Shown: piece by piece, positions 1 to 5,878 of the stretch | Layout: every line of letters starts with the position of its first letter | Position numbering within the stretch: position 1 is the first letter of the stretch | Assembly: GCF_021295345.1 (NCBI RefSeq) | Contig: NZ_JAIMJB010000032.1 | Location: forward strand, 1-34,291 | Direction: 5' to 3' | DNA length: 34,291 nt | Source of the DNA: Motilimonas eburnea | Lineage (GTDB): Bacteria; Pseudomonadota; Gammaproteobacteria; Enterobacterales; CBDFNC01 | The notes under the pieces: model-generated | What the model was told of the DNA's origin: nothing | The model's input: only the letters and a program-made list of their open reading frames with translations | Database searches by the model: none | Translations under genes and position numbers: made by a program

Positions 1-145
1 ATTGAAGGGAGGTAATAACTTGTTCAAAACCTGCTGTTTTCGTTCTTCACTATAGCGTGGCACTATCAAGCCTTAACGCCCCAACTGGTTAAATTTTAAG
101 TAGTGACAACTATCCTGCCAGAGGGGGGAAGTAAGAATAACAAAA

Positions 146-198
146 TCTGGTCACCCATCAATTTGCGCGAACTCACATCCTAGAGCAAGGCGTTAAAG
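146..198 (+). repeat. attC-like repeat remnant 1
   Basis: Contains the motif TCACCCATCAATTTGCGCG (related to GGCTGGACACCCATC seen in four other spacers of this block) and ends in GGCGTTAAAG at about 190-198, which resembles the GTTRRRY end of an integron attC site except for the last base. No full inverted partner is seen, so this is at best a decayed site. Bases 1-145 upstream show no convincing gene. Confidence 0.3.
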
Positions 199-211
199 TA
201 AAATTAGAAAA

Positions 212-286
212 CTCTAACGCGAAAGACTGGCGAAAGGCTAAGGCTGGACACCCACCCATTTGCGCCCAGTTATTGGCGCGGTAAAT
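212..286 (+). repeat. attC-like repeat 2
   Basis: Starts with CTCTAAC (212-218, one mismatch to RYYYAAC), carries AGGCTGGACACCCA at 241-254, and contains a 5-bp hairpin GCGCC/GGCGC (262-266 with 275-279) before GGTAAAT. The same motif order recurs at 2664-2725. The structure is like an integron recombination site, but the right-hand GTT core is not intact. Confidence 0.35.
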
Positions 287-523
287 AAACATCAAAAGTC
301 TCGCTTTGTTCACAATAAACTTCTAACTTATTGATATATAATCCCAAAAAGCTTTTGCTCGCTTATGTACGAGTGACAGACTCGGGCTTGGTGATTTTTC
401 GTCTTGGTTTGTTTTTCGCTGGGAGGTGAGTTAATGATGAAGTTTAGTTTTAAGTGTCTGATGAAAAATGATTTTTATAAGGTTGATCTAGGTGTAAGGT
501 TGCGGGTTTACCAAGAAAAGTGT
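235..523 (+). repeat. Long diverged direct repeat, copy A
   Basis: About 285 bases that match 2672-2953 in the same orientation. Shared landmarks in order are ACACCCA, GTTATT, GTAAAT, AAAAGTCTCGC, TTGTTCACA, AACTTATTGATATATAAT, CTCGG, TTCGTCT, CGGTTTG-like runs, and GGTTTACCAAGAAAAGTG at the right end. In both copies the right end lies directly before a small + strand gene. The block probably holds the promoter and leader region of a mobile or duplicated cassette; TATAAT at about 336-341 is a possible -10 box, but no well-spaced -35 is visible. Confidence 0.6.
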
Positions 524-556
524 GAATACACTGTTAAATGTCAATCATAGGTCGGT

Positions 557-1105
557 ATGATATTTAAAATTGGGAATTTAGATAATCAAGAAGAGCTGTT
601 CTGGGATGATCTCTATGAGGTAGAGGAGTACCCCAATTTCTCTCGTTTACTCATTGGCTGTAAAGCGAGAGAAATCCCTCTTATTCTTGAGTTCTGCAAA
701 GAAATGGAAGGGCCTTTTGGCGTATTACATGTTTTGCTAGCGTCGCGTTTAGGAAAAGAATCTGGAAGATACCAAAGTCCTTATCCATTATCTTACGACG
801 AACTTGAGTTATTTTTGTACGAGCACCAAGAGTACTTTGAGCGTGATGGTAGAAGTCATTTATGGGTGTCATCAGTGACTGGTGAAGGTCAATTCATATT
901 TGACAATCATAACTACATATACGCCTATGGCGATATAGAGGGTTACGTTAGTAAATTAATGCTGAAGGGCTTCAGTGAAGGCGAGGTAAAAATCCCCGTG
1001 CCACACTGTCACAATTATCATGTAGAATTTGATGGTGAAGAAGAGTCCGTAAATAATTCATTCGAGTGGTTATATTCACCGCTACAGGATGGCGATGATC
1101 CATAG
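557..1105 (+). CDS. Unrecognised acidic 182-residue protein, first gene of the cassette-like block
   Basis: I do not recognise the family. The protein is soluble-looking, rich in Asp/Glu and aromatic residues, with no signal peptide, membrane segment or obvious catalytic motif. Its size and composition are like many immunity-type or cassette-encoded proteins, but nothing shows a function. The start ATG at 557 follows a weak AGGTCGG, and the gene sits just right of long repeat copy A. It is AT-rich compared with the core genes right of 5300. Its stop is followed within a few bases by a TTTAAC...GTTAGG core-like pair, and the next gene starts only 37 bases later. Confidence 0.75.
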   Translation: MIFKIGNLDNQEELFWDDLYEVEEYPNFSRLLIGCKAREIPLILEFCKEMEGPFGVLHVLLASRLGKESGRYQSPYPLSYDELELFLYEHQEYFERDGRSHLWVSSVTGEGQFIFDNHNYIYAYGDIEGYVSKLMLKGFSEGEVKIPVPHCHNYHVEFDGEEESVNNSFEWLYSPLQDGDDP

Positions 1106-1107
1106 CC

Positions 1108-1126
1108 ATTTAACCAAGCGTTAGGA
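1108..1126 (+). repeat. Collapsed attC-like core pair
   Basis: ATTTAAC (1108-1114, matches RYYYAAC) is followed after five bases by GTTAGGA (1120-1126, GTTRRRY except the last base). The two halves are inverted (TAAC/GTTA). This is what would remain if the middle of an attC site were deleted; chance cannot be excluded for so short a motif. Confidence 0.3.
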
Positions 1127-1142
1127 GTCACAAGGGAATAGT

Positions 1143-1574
1143 ATGACAGATGATGAATACGATAGTTGGGTAGGATCTCAGCGCAGCAATGTCCTAGAGT
1201 ATCTCGAATTGAACGGATTGGTATCTCCAACTTTAGCTGAATGGCCAGCTTTTGATGTAGCGCCACATTTCGCAATTTGGGCAATAGAATCGAAAGAGCA
1301 ACCCGGGGCCGTTGGTTGGTGGGCTTTTTCTGGTGATTGTCCGACTGATTATGTTTCTGAATCAGGGGACTGCCATCCAAGGTCTGCCCTGAGAGATTTG
1401 CTTAAAGCTTGGAAAAGTTATTTGCCGTATTTGAAAGAAGGACGACAGCCAGAAAATACCTCTTTTGGTAAAGATAGTGATTTCAAACGTCTTGCTAATC
1501 TGCTCGAGTCTAGGATTGAAATTCTTGATAACTGGTTAACTGATGATGAAGTTTGGGAGTATCTGAACTCCTAA
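1143..1574 (+). CDS. DUF4826-like protein
   Basis: A 143-residue cytoplasmic protein. The central stretch, roughly residues 36-62, has WAIESKEQPGAVGWWAFSGD followed by PTDYVSE, then HPR and a helical tail with WLTDDEVW. From memory this order (PG-VGWWA-SGD-PTDYVS, late W--DD--W) is that of the DUF4826 family of gammaproteobacteria, whose function is unknown. The start ATG at 1143 has a good ribosome binding site, AAGGGA, seven bases upstream. The TAA stop lies inside the CCTAACAAAAA sequence that opens the following attC-like spacer. Family assignment is from memory, not a search. Confidence 0.75.
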   Translation: MTDDEYDSWVGSQRSNVLEYLELNGLVSPTLAEWPAFDVAPHFAIWAIESKEQPGAVGWWAFSGDCPTDYVSESGDCHPRSALRDLLKAWKSYLPYLKEGRQPENTSFGKDSDFKRLANLLESRIEILDNWLTDDEVWEYLNS

Positions 1575-1690
1575 CAAAAACATGTTGGCGATGCAAAACA
1601 GTCTGGCGGTTTTGGTATAACGAAAGGCCAAAAAAGGCTGGACACCCATCTCTTTGCTTTCCTACGGTGCATATGAATGAGACGTTAGGT
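1569..1690 (+). repeat. attC-like site, best-preserved in the block
   Basis: CCTAAC at 1570-1575 pairs perfectly with GTTAGG at 1684-1689; the right heptamer GTTAGGT (1684-1690) fits the integron consensus GTTRRRY exactly. Inside, ATGCA (about 1590) can pair with TGCAT (about 1669), and the motif GGCTGGACACCCATC lies at 1636-1650. The 122-base length is like the long attC (VCR-type) sites of chromosomal integrons. The left end overlaps the stop codon of the preceding gene, as is common for cassettes. Confidence 0.45.
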
Positions 1691-1723
1691 ACCCAACTTG
1701 CCTAGAGTAGTTTAAGGAGTGAT

Positions 1724-2119
1724 ATGAAAAAACTACTAACACTATTAAAGTTGACCAGTATGCGGCTCAATAGAAAAAGAGCGTCGAGTGATTTGGTAAA
1801 TACTGAGGAAAGTAAGGGCTCAAGTTGGATAGAAGTGTGGGCTCTTTACATGAGTACACAAAGTGTTGAGCAAACGAAGAAGACGGCTGCTCAACTGTTT
1901 GATGATGTCCCGGGCGAGGTTGTAGCCAACTATCATACGTTCGAATATGAGTTATGCGGAAGAAAGTACAAAGCTGTTCTGGTTGAAGACTTAAGCAAAA
2001 CCTCTGAACCTGTCAAAGCGATGGATAAAGGAGATGCTAAGTACGCGAAAGTAAAGGTTAATCCAAATCAACCTAGCGAATATGAGTTTCAGTATTGTGA
2101 TTGTGGTCAACCTCACTGA
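1724..2119 (+). CDS. Unrecognised 131-residue protein with Cys-containing C-terminus
   Basis: Strong start: TAAGGAGTG lies just before ATG 1724. The N-terminus is Lys/Arg-rich (MKKLLTLLKLTSMRLNRKR) and amphipathic rather than a clean signal peptide. The middle is mixed alpha/beta with several Lys-Val-Lys runs, and the protein ends in YCDCGQPH, so a metal site or disulfide is possible. I do not recognise the family. Only 31 bases separate it from the endonuclease V-like gene, with no attC-like core between, so these two genes could form one cassette or operon. Confidence 0.7.
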   Translation: MKKLLTLLKLTSMRLNRKRASSDLVNTEESKGSSWIEVWALYMSTQSVEQTKKTAAQLFDDVPGEVVANYHTFEYELCGRKYKAVLVEDLSKTSEPVKAMDKGDAKYAKVKVNPNQPSEYEFQYCDCGQPH

Positions 2120-2150
2120 CCGTCAGCAAAATTAAGTGGGATAGCATACT

Positions 2151-2669
2151 TTGGTGAAAAGTTTGAAATTAGCAATTGATGTTCAATATGTGGATGACAA
2201 AGCAGTCGTCGCAGGGGTTCTATTTCGTGATTGGGATTGTGAGCATGTTTATGAAACTATTGTTAAAGAAGTCAGTCCGGTAGCGCCTTATGAACCAGGC
2301 TCATTCTATAAGCGCGAACTACCCTGCATTCTTTCTTTACTCGATGATGTTGCAGAAAGTATAGAAACCATTATCGTTGATGGTTATGTTAATCTCGGTG
2401 CGGAACAGGCAGCGGGGCTTGGCATGCACTTGTATAAAGCGTTAGGAGAAACAATCAACGTAATTGGTGTTGCCAAGAAGCCGTTCAAAGATACGCCCAG
2501 AGATTGTGAAGTGTTTAGAGGAAAGAGTTTAAATCCGTTGTATGTAACAGCGGTCGGTATCAGTTTAGATGAAGCGAAGTTGGCAATAACCAAGATGCAC
2601 GGTAAACACCGTCATCCTACCTTACTGAAGAAAGCTGACCAACTTTGTAGAGGGATCTGCTGTGCCTAA
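2151..2669 (+). CDS. Endonuclease V-like protein, short form
   Basis: Residues match the deaminated-DNA repair nuclease endonuclease V in order: AIDVQYV (Asp10, first metal ligand), PYEPG (the PYIP wedge, Tyr47) leading to RELP (Glu56), IIVDGY (Asp77) and INVIGVAKKPF. The Glu-to-Asp spacing of 21 equals that of E. coli Nfi (Glu89/Asp110, from memory). Near the C-terminus GKSLNPLYVTAVGI and HRHPTLLKKADQL also fit the family. At 172 residues it is shorter than the usual about 220, with the N-terminal part before the first Asp missing. The start is TTG 2151 or GTG 2154; the nearest ribosome site, GTGGGA, slightly favours TTG. It could repair DNA or serve as an accessory nuclease of the block. 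Family confident, activity inferred. Confidence 0.8.
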   Translation: MVKSLKLAIDVQYVDDKAVVAGVLFRDWDCEHVYETIVKEVSPVAPYEPGSFYKRELPCILSLLDDVAESIETIIVDGYVNLGAEQAAGLGMHLYKALGETINVIGVAKKPFKDTPRDCEVFRGKSLNPLYVTAVGISLDEAKLAITKMHGKHRHPTLLKKADQLCRGICCA

Positions 2670-2725
2670 CAAAAAGACTACACACCCATCAATTTTCTGC
2701 CTGTTATTAGTGCAGTAAATTAATG
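2664..2725 (+). repeat. attC-like repeat 3
   Basis: GCCTAAC (2664-2670) fits RYYYAAC and contains the TAA stop of the endonuclease V-like gene. CCTAACAAAAA is identical to the start of the 1569-1690 site. It continues with CACACCCATCAATTTT and CTGC...GCAG, which can form a small hairpin, then GTAAAT. There is no intact right core, and it merges into long repeat copy B. Confidence 0.35.
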
Positions 2726-2953
2726 GAAAAGTCTCGCATTGTTCACATCAGTTTCTTAACTTATTGATATATAATCTCAAAAAAGCTTATCCTCGTTTGT
2801 TTACGGGGGCCTGAGTCGGGCTCGGTATGCTTTCGTCTCGGTTTGTTTTCTCGGGGATGAGAGTTAATAGCTAAGGTTTCTTGTAAGCTTTTGATAAATA
2901 TTTATTTAGTTTTCTGGTTCTAGGCGGAGCCGTACGGGTTTACCAAGAAAAGT
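2672..2953 (+). repeat. Long diverged direct repeat, copy B
   Basis: Partner of 235-523 in the same orientation, with insertions and substitutions. The most similar stretches are AAAAGTCTCGC, TTGTTCACA, AACTTATTGATATATAATC and the right end GGTTTACCAAGAAAAGTG (2936-2953). This fills the 282-base gap between two genes. No reading frame is conserved between the copies, so the conserved element is probably non-coding (promoter, leader or recombination structure). Confidence 0.6.
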
Positions 2954-2966
2954 GCTAGTGAGAATT

Positions 2967-3347
2967 ATGCATCGTCCATATAAATCGATAAATGAGATTC
3001 CTTTTGATTCACCAGAATCTGAAGTAATTAAGAGGTGTGGATCGCCAGATAGGACCGGAGTGAATTCTATTGGGTTAAAAGAACTCGACTATGGTGAGAG
3101 TATTTATCGATTTGATTCAAGCGGTAAATTCGTTGAGGTTACGGTTAATCTTGAGGAGTTGGCATTAGATTTTGAGGTCGTTCAATTCGGTGAGCTTGAA
3201 GGCTATCTAACAAAGAACGATGTGGGTATATTTAATAAATTCGGGTTTCTTGTTAGCCCTAAGTTTGGATTAGCCTTCGACCCTGATCACAAGCATTGGG
3301 TTACGTTTTTTCGAGAAACTAAGCTAGAAGATTGGCGCAATATATGA
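2967..3347 (+). CDS. Unrecognised 126-residue protein
   Basis: Starts right after repeat copy B. The frame is open from GTG 2952, but ATG 2967 (MHRPYKSINEIPF) looks the more natural start; GTG 2952 or 2958 remain possible because no strong ribosome site is visible. The sequence is a soluble alpha/beta protein with a PESEVIKRCGSPDRT segment near the N-terminus and ends in KLEDWRNI. Similar small proteins occur as immunity-like genes, as I recall, but I cannot name a family. An ACTTAAC core-like heptamer follows seven bases after the stop. Confidence 0.7.
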   Translation: MHRPYKSINEIPFDSPESEVIKRCGSPDRTGVNSIGLKELDYGESIYRFDSSGKFVEVTVNLEELALDFEVVQFGELEGYLTKNDVGIFNKFGFLVSPKFGLAFDPDHKHWVTFFRETKLEDWRNI

Positions 3348-3353
3348 AAATGC

Positions 3354-3452
3354 ACTTAACAAGCAGCAGCAACCGACCATCAAAAGAGTCACTCAAATTG
3401 CTGCGCAATTACGTGCCACTTTAGCCCGCGGCTGAGCGCGGCGCTAAATTCC
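3354..3452 (+). repeat. attC-like spacer with internal stems
   Basis: ACTTAAC (3354-3360) fits RYYYAAC just after a stop codon. GCAGCAA (about 3366) pairs with TTGCTGC (about 3399), and CCGCG/CGCGG forms a second stem near 3426-3441. The right end, GCTAAAT at about 3443, is one base off GTTRRRY. A degenerate cassette recombination site is the simplest reading; a transcription attenuator is an alternative. Confidence 0.3.
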
Positions 3453-3464
3453 ATTGAGAGAGTT

Positions 3465-3821
3465 ATGAAAGATTCAGAGAAGTTTGGAAAATTGATCTCT
3501 CAAGAGCTTAGAGATAAAGCCTTAAATCGTTATCTTGATTTAGAGTCAGGTCGGCTTAAATCGCCCAGTATGCGAGAATTGATGTCAAAGCTGAGTGGTT
3601 TTTCAAGCGATCAAAAAGAATTGGTAAGAAAACTGCTCACAGAGTGCATCGATACAGGAATACACGATTTCTTATTTGCACTTGAAGAAGAAAATGAAGA
3701 GATTAAAGTAACCATAAATGGCCACGATATTGCCAAAGAGTCTGATGGTTTAAGTGGTGAGATATATACCGACGATGGCTGGTTCGAAAAATACAGTGAG
3801 TATGGGCAGAGCGGAATTTAA
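3465..3821 (+). CDS. Unrecognised 118-residue protein
   Basis: Begins at ATG 3465 with GAGAGAG eight bases upstream as a usable ribosome site. Residues 1-75 look helical (LISQELRDKALNRYLDLESG, then SPSMRELMSKLSGF and a leucine-rich helix), followed by a short beta-rich acidic part ending in DDGWFEKYSEYG. There are no membrane segments and no obvious catalytic residues. I believe similar uncharacterised proteins exist in other bacteria, but I cannot name the family with confidence. Its TAA stop is inside ATTTAAC (3816-3822). Confidence 0.75.
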   Translation: MKDSEKFGKLISQELRDKALNRYLDLESGRLKSPSMRELMSKLSGFSSDQKELVRKLLTECIDTGIHDFLFALEEENEEIKVTINGHDIAKESDGLSGEIYTDDGWFEKYSEYGQSGI

Positions 3822-3916
3822 CAGCAGTAACTGACCTCCTGCAACTACACTTCTTGTGCATAAACCCTGCACAAAAGCCGCCAGTTACCTCCGGCGGCAG
3901 TGCGCTGAGGGAAGAA
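3816..3916 (+). repeat. attC-like spacer with three hairpins
   Basis: Opens with ATTTAAC at 3816-3822, which fits RYYYAAC and holds the preceding stop codon. Inside, GTAACTG pairs with CAGTTAC across the spacer, TGTGCA pairs with TGCACA, and GCCGCC pairs with GGCGGC. A long bottom stem carrying smaller stems is typical of attC single-strand folds. The right GTT core is not recognisable. Confidence 0.35.
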
Positions 3917-4342
3917 ATGTTCTCCGATTCGCAGAAAATTGAAACGTATAAAGCTCTAGGTCAAATTGCGATGAGCAGCGGCGGAAGTGAGTACAAGTGC
4001 GCTTGGGCTATGAGTTTGCTGGAGCAAGGCGTTGATTCACCAAGCCTTGTTATCCTTGCAACGCTTCTGAAGCCCATAAATGAATTTGAAGCCGACGATT
4101 ATTTCAATAGAGTTTTAAAAGAACTAAACATCGAACGCCCCAGTGATGCAGGTGCAATAGAAGGATATGCCAGAGTTTTAATGAAAGAGGTGATTGACGG
4201 TTCTTTGGCTCTAGAAATGGGTGCCTCAATGATATATGGTGCTTACATTAAACTTGGTTATCCTGAATTATTTGGCGAATTCACAGTTCTCGAGGATGAC
4301 TGGTATTGTGAATGTATTAATGGCTGGTCAAAAGAGAAATGA
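3917..4342 (+). CDS. Unrecognised 141-residue helical protein, possibly cut short by TGA
   Basis: ATG 3917 is chosen because GAGGGAAGAA lies directly upstream; the frame is open from 3854 but that part lies in the hairpin-rich spacer. The protein is mostly helical (SDSQKIETYKALGQIAMSSG, then LLEQGVDSPSLVILATLL) and acidic, ending at TGA 4340-4342 after INGWSKEK. The same frame continues for 23 more sense codons to TAA 4412-4414, reading RAEIIKTCKEVYEFLNYP and so on, like a natural helical C-terminus. So the gene may have been shortened by a nonsense change. No family recognised. Confidence 0.7.
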   Translation: MFSDSQKIETYKALGQIAMSSGGSEYKCAWAMSLLEQGVDSPSLVILATLLKPINEFEADDYFNRVLKELNIERPSDAGAIEGYARVLMKEVIDGSLALEMGASMIYGAYIKLGYPELFGEFTVLEDDWYCECINGWSKEK

Positions 4343-4431
4343 AGAGCCGAGATCATTAAGACATGCAAAGAGGTTTATGAATTTCTTAATTATCCAATCA
4401 TTTTCAAAGATTAACCAATCAATCAACTCCG

Positions 4432-4461
4432 CGCCTTCGGCGCCGGAAGCTGAAAAGCTTC
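4432..4461 (+). other. Two tandem hairpins in the leader of the 4493 gene
   Basis: GCGCC-TTC-GGCGC at about 4432-4444 is followed by a perfect GAAGCT-GAAA-AGCTTC hairpin at 4446-4461 with a GAAA tetraloop. They lie between the end of one small gene and the start of the next. There is no following T-run, so this is not a standard terminator; a cassette recombination structure or RNA leader element is possible. Confidence 0.45.
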
Positions 4462-4492
4462 GCAGGTTATTGAGGCGTTTGGCGAAGAGATT

Positions 4493-5239
4493 ATGAAGAA
4501 TTTGTTACTCGTACAAATATTAGATGAAGAATTGCTCGCAACTGGATTTGAGAGAAGCAAATGCGGCATTCCTATTTATAAAAGAACAGTGAATGGAAAC
4601 GAGCAAATACTAGGACTAAGGAAAGGGTCATCTTCTTCTAAAGAATATTCAGTATATTTTGAAGTGCCAGAAGAGGAACATTTCTATGAATTATCACCAT
4701 TATGTCCGCTTAAAAACTCATATTGGTGGCCTGAAGAACTCGCAGCTAGTCAAGAAAGAGAGTTGAGGGGGCTAATTAAAAATGTTGCTCTTGTGTATTT
4801 CAAGTCAAAAGGTAGGACAGTGCTAGATGGTATTAGCGAAGTTAAGCGCCTACTAGAAAATGAAAAAACACCTTTTAAGGAAGCCGAAGAGTGTTTATGG
4901 CGAGTAAAGGGCGATTTGATTGAAATAGTAGATTTTGAGCTATTGGCTAATGATGTTTTCTGCTATATCTACGTCACGAGTTGGCATAAAGACCTTTTGG
5001 ATGTTGGAGAAGAAATTCATCCAGAAAACATATCAAGAGTTGCTTCACAAACCGTAGCCCAATGTCAGATTGATTCTGAGCCAAATACAACTATTTATTC
5101 ATATGAATCTTTCGAAATGGGCACCTCAGGCGTGGCCAAAAGAGTTAATGACACTATCATAGGTTACTTTGATAGTATTAATACCATTGATGATGTTAAG
5201 AGAAATATTCGAAAAGAATACAGATATCACTTCGCGTAA
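4493..5239 (+). CDS. Unrecognised 248-residue protein, last gene of the cassette-like block
   Basis: The largest gene of the block. ATG 4493 follows GAAGAGA. It is soluble, with an N-terminal beta-rich part (IPIYKRTVNGNEQILGLRKG) and an acidic helical C-terminal half; SWHKDLLDVGEE and SYESFEMGTSG lie towards the end. There is no signal peptide, no membrane segment and no catalytic motif I can identify. The low GC, AGA-rich codon use and rich Lys/Glu/Ile content contrast with the genes right of 5300 and suggest acquisition. A GGCTAGACCCCCATC copy of the spacer motif follows the stop, marking the right edge of the block. Confidence 0.75.
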   Translation: MKNLLLVQILDEELLATGFERSKCGIPIYKRTVNGNEQILGLRKGSSSSKEYSVYFEVPEEEHFYELSPLCPLKNSYWWPEELAASQERELRGLIKNVALVYFKSKGRTVLDGISEVKRLLENEKTPFKEAEECLWRVKGDLIEIVDFELLANDVFCYIYVTSWHKDLLDVGEEIHPENISRVASQTVAQCQIDSEPNTTIYSYESFEMGTSGVAKRVNDTIIGYFDSINTIDDVKRNIRKEYRYHFA

Positions 5240-5245
5240 TTTGCT

Positions 5246-5292
5246 TCGAAAGGCTAGACCCCCATCATGTCGCCCTATTGAAGCCTTAACCA
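5246..5292 (+). repeat. attC-like motif at the right edge of the block
   Basis: CGAAAGGCTAGACCCCCATC (5248-5267) is a close relative of the motif at 231-254 and 1621-1650, and is followed by GAAGCCTTAACC at 5280-5291; CAAGCCTTAACGCC occurs at about 68-81 near the left end. The motif overlaps the stop codon of the converging acetyltransferase gene, so the block boundary lies at or just inside this gene's end. Confidence 0.35.
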
Positions 5293-5753
5293 ATCGGCAT
5301 CCACAGGGTTTTTGAAAGCTCAGCAAAGCCTAATTTGTCGTAGAAGGCTTGTGCATCATAGTTAAAAGACATGACTTCAAGTCGCATTTGTATGGCTCCT
5401 TGCTGTTTCGCCCATTGTTGACATTGAGTCATCAGCATACGTCCTATCCCAGATGTGCGTTCGTTTTCATCGACGATTAGGGTGCCGACTCGGCAAATGG
5501 GATCTTTTAGCAAAAAGGGCACGGCTTCATTTTTCGCGATGATGGCGGTAATAAATCCCACTATCTGGTTATCTCGCTGCGCCAACAAAAACAGCCTTGC
5601 GGGATCGTTTAGTGCATCAAGCAGAAATTCGCGCTCGGCTAGGCTTGGTGCGACAAATGCGTGGGGCGCCTGTTCAAAGTGTAAAGCGCCTATTTGATGA
5701 CTTAAGCGTAACAGCGCGTCTATATCCGATGAAGTGGCGGCTCGAATTTCCAT
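5286..5753 (-). CDS. GNAT family N-acetyltransferase
   Basis: A 155-residue GNAT-fold enzyme, which transfers an acetyl group from acetyl-CoA to an amine; the substrate is not evident. It shows MEIRAATSSDIDALLRL (motif C), a central beta hairpin (FLLAQRDNQIVGFITAII), the acetyl-CoA pyrophosphate loop RTSGIGRMLM (R/Q-x-x-G-x-G/A type) and the C-terminal NYDAQAFYDKLGF segment. ATG 5753 is the start because GGGAGC lies eight bases upstream and MEIR is the natural GNAT beginning; the longer open frame to 5822 runs into a hairpin region. It lies downstream of elbB on the same strand, 123 bases apart, with alternative RNA stems between. Confidence 0.88.
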   Translation of the reverse strand: MEIRAATSSDIDALLRLSHQIGALHFEQAPHAFVAPSLAEREFLLDALNDPARLFLLAQRDNQIVGFITAIIAKNEAVPFLLKDPICRVGTLIVDENERTSGIGRMLMTQCQQWAKQQGAIQMRLEVMSFNYDAQAFYDKLGFAELSKTLWMPIG

Positions 5754-5809
5754 TATTGCAGCTCCCTTTGTCTTTGGTGTTAGGCGCAAGTTGCCAGTGT
5801 GACTAGATG

Positions 5810-5878
5810 GATACCTTAGCAAATAAGCCTGCTAAGGTATCTTGGCAGGCGAAGAGTTTGCTATAAAACAGCAGGCTT
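5810..5878 (-). promoter_or_regulatory. Alternative RNA stems between elbB and the acetyltransferase gene
   Basis: A perfect 12-bp hairpin, GATACCTTAGCA (5810-5821) with TGCTAAGGTATC (5830-5841), loop of eight. The same region can pair differently: AAGCCTGCT (about 5826-5834) with AGCAGGCTT (about 5870-5878), or GCCTGC with GGCAGGC (about 5843-5850). The folds are mutually exclusive and the last includes the elbB stop. There is no T-run, so this is not a plain intrinsic terminator; an attenuator or mRNA-stability element between the two genes is inferred. Confidence 0.45.

Noticed and set aside
434-550. A 38-codon frame with an excellent GGGAGGTGA ribosome site inside repeat copy A
   Set aside because: The corresponding place in repeat copy B has lost the ATG and the frame, so selection for a peptide is not supported; it could still be a leader peptide of the 557 gene.
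3917-4414. Selenocysteine at the in-frame TGA
   Set aside because: No selenoprotein family is recognised and no suitable SECIS hairpin was identified directly after the TGA; a nonsense change is simpler.
4236-4496. An 86-codon frame overlapping the end of the 3917 gene
   Set aside because: It lies out of frame over the 3917 gene and its spacer hairpins, without a ribosome site; it is explained by the frame continuing past the TGA.
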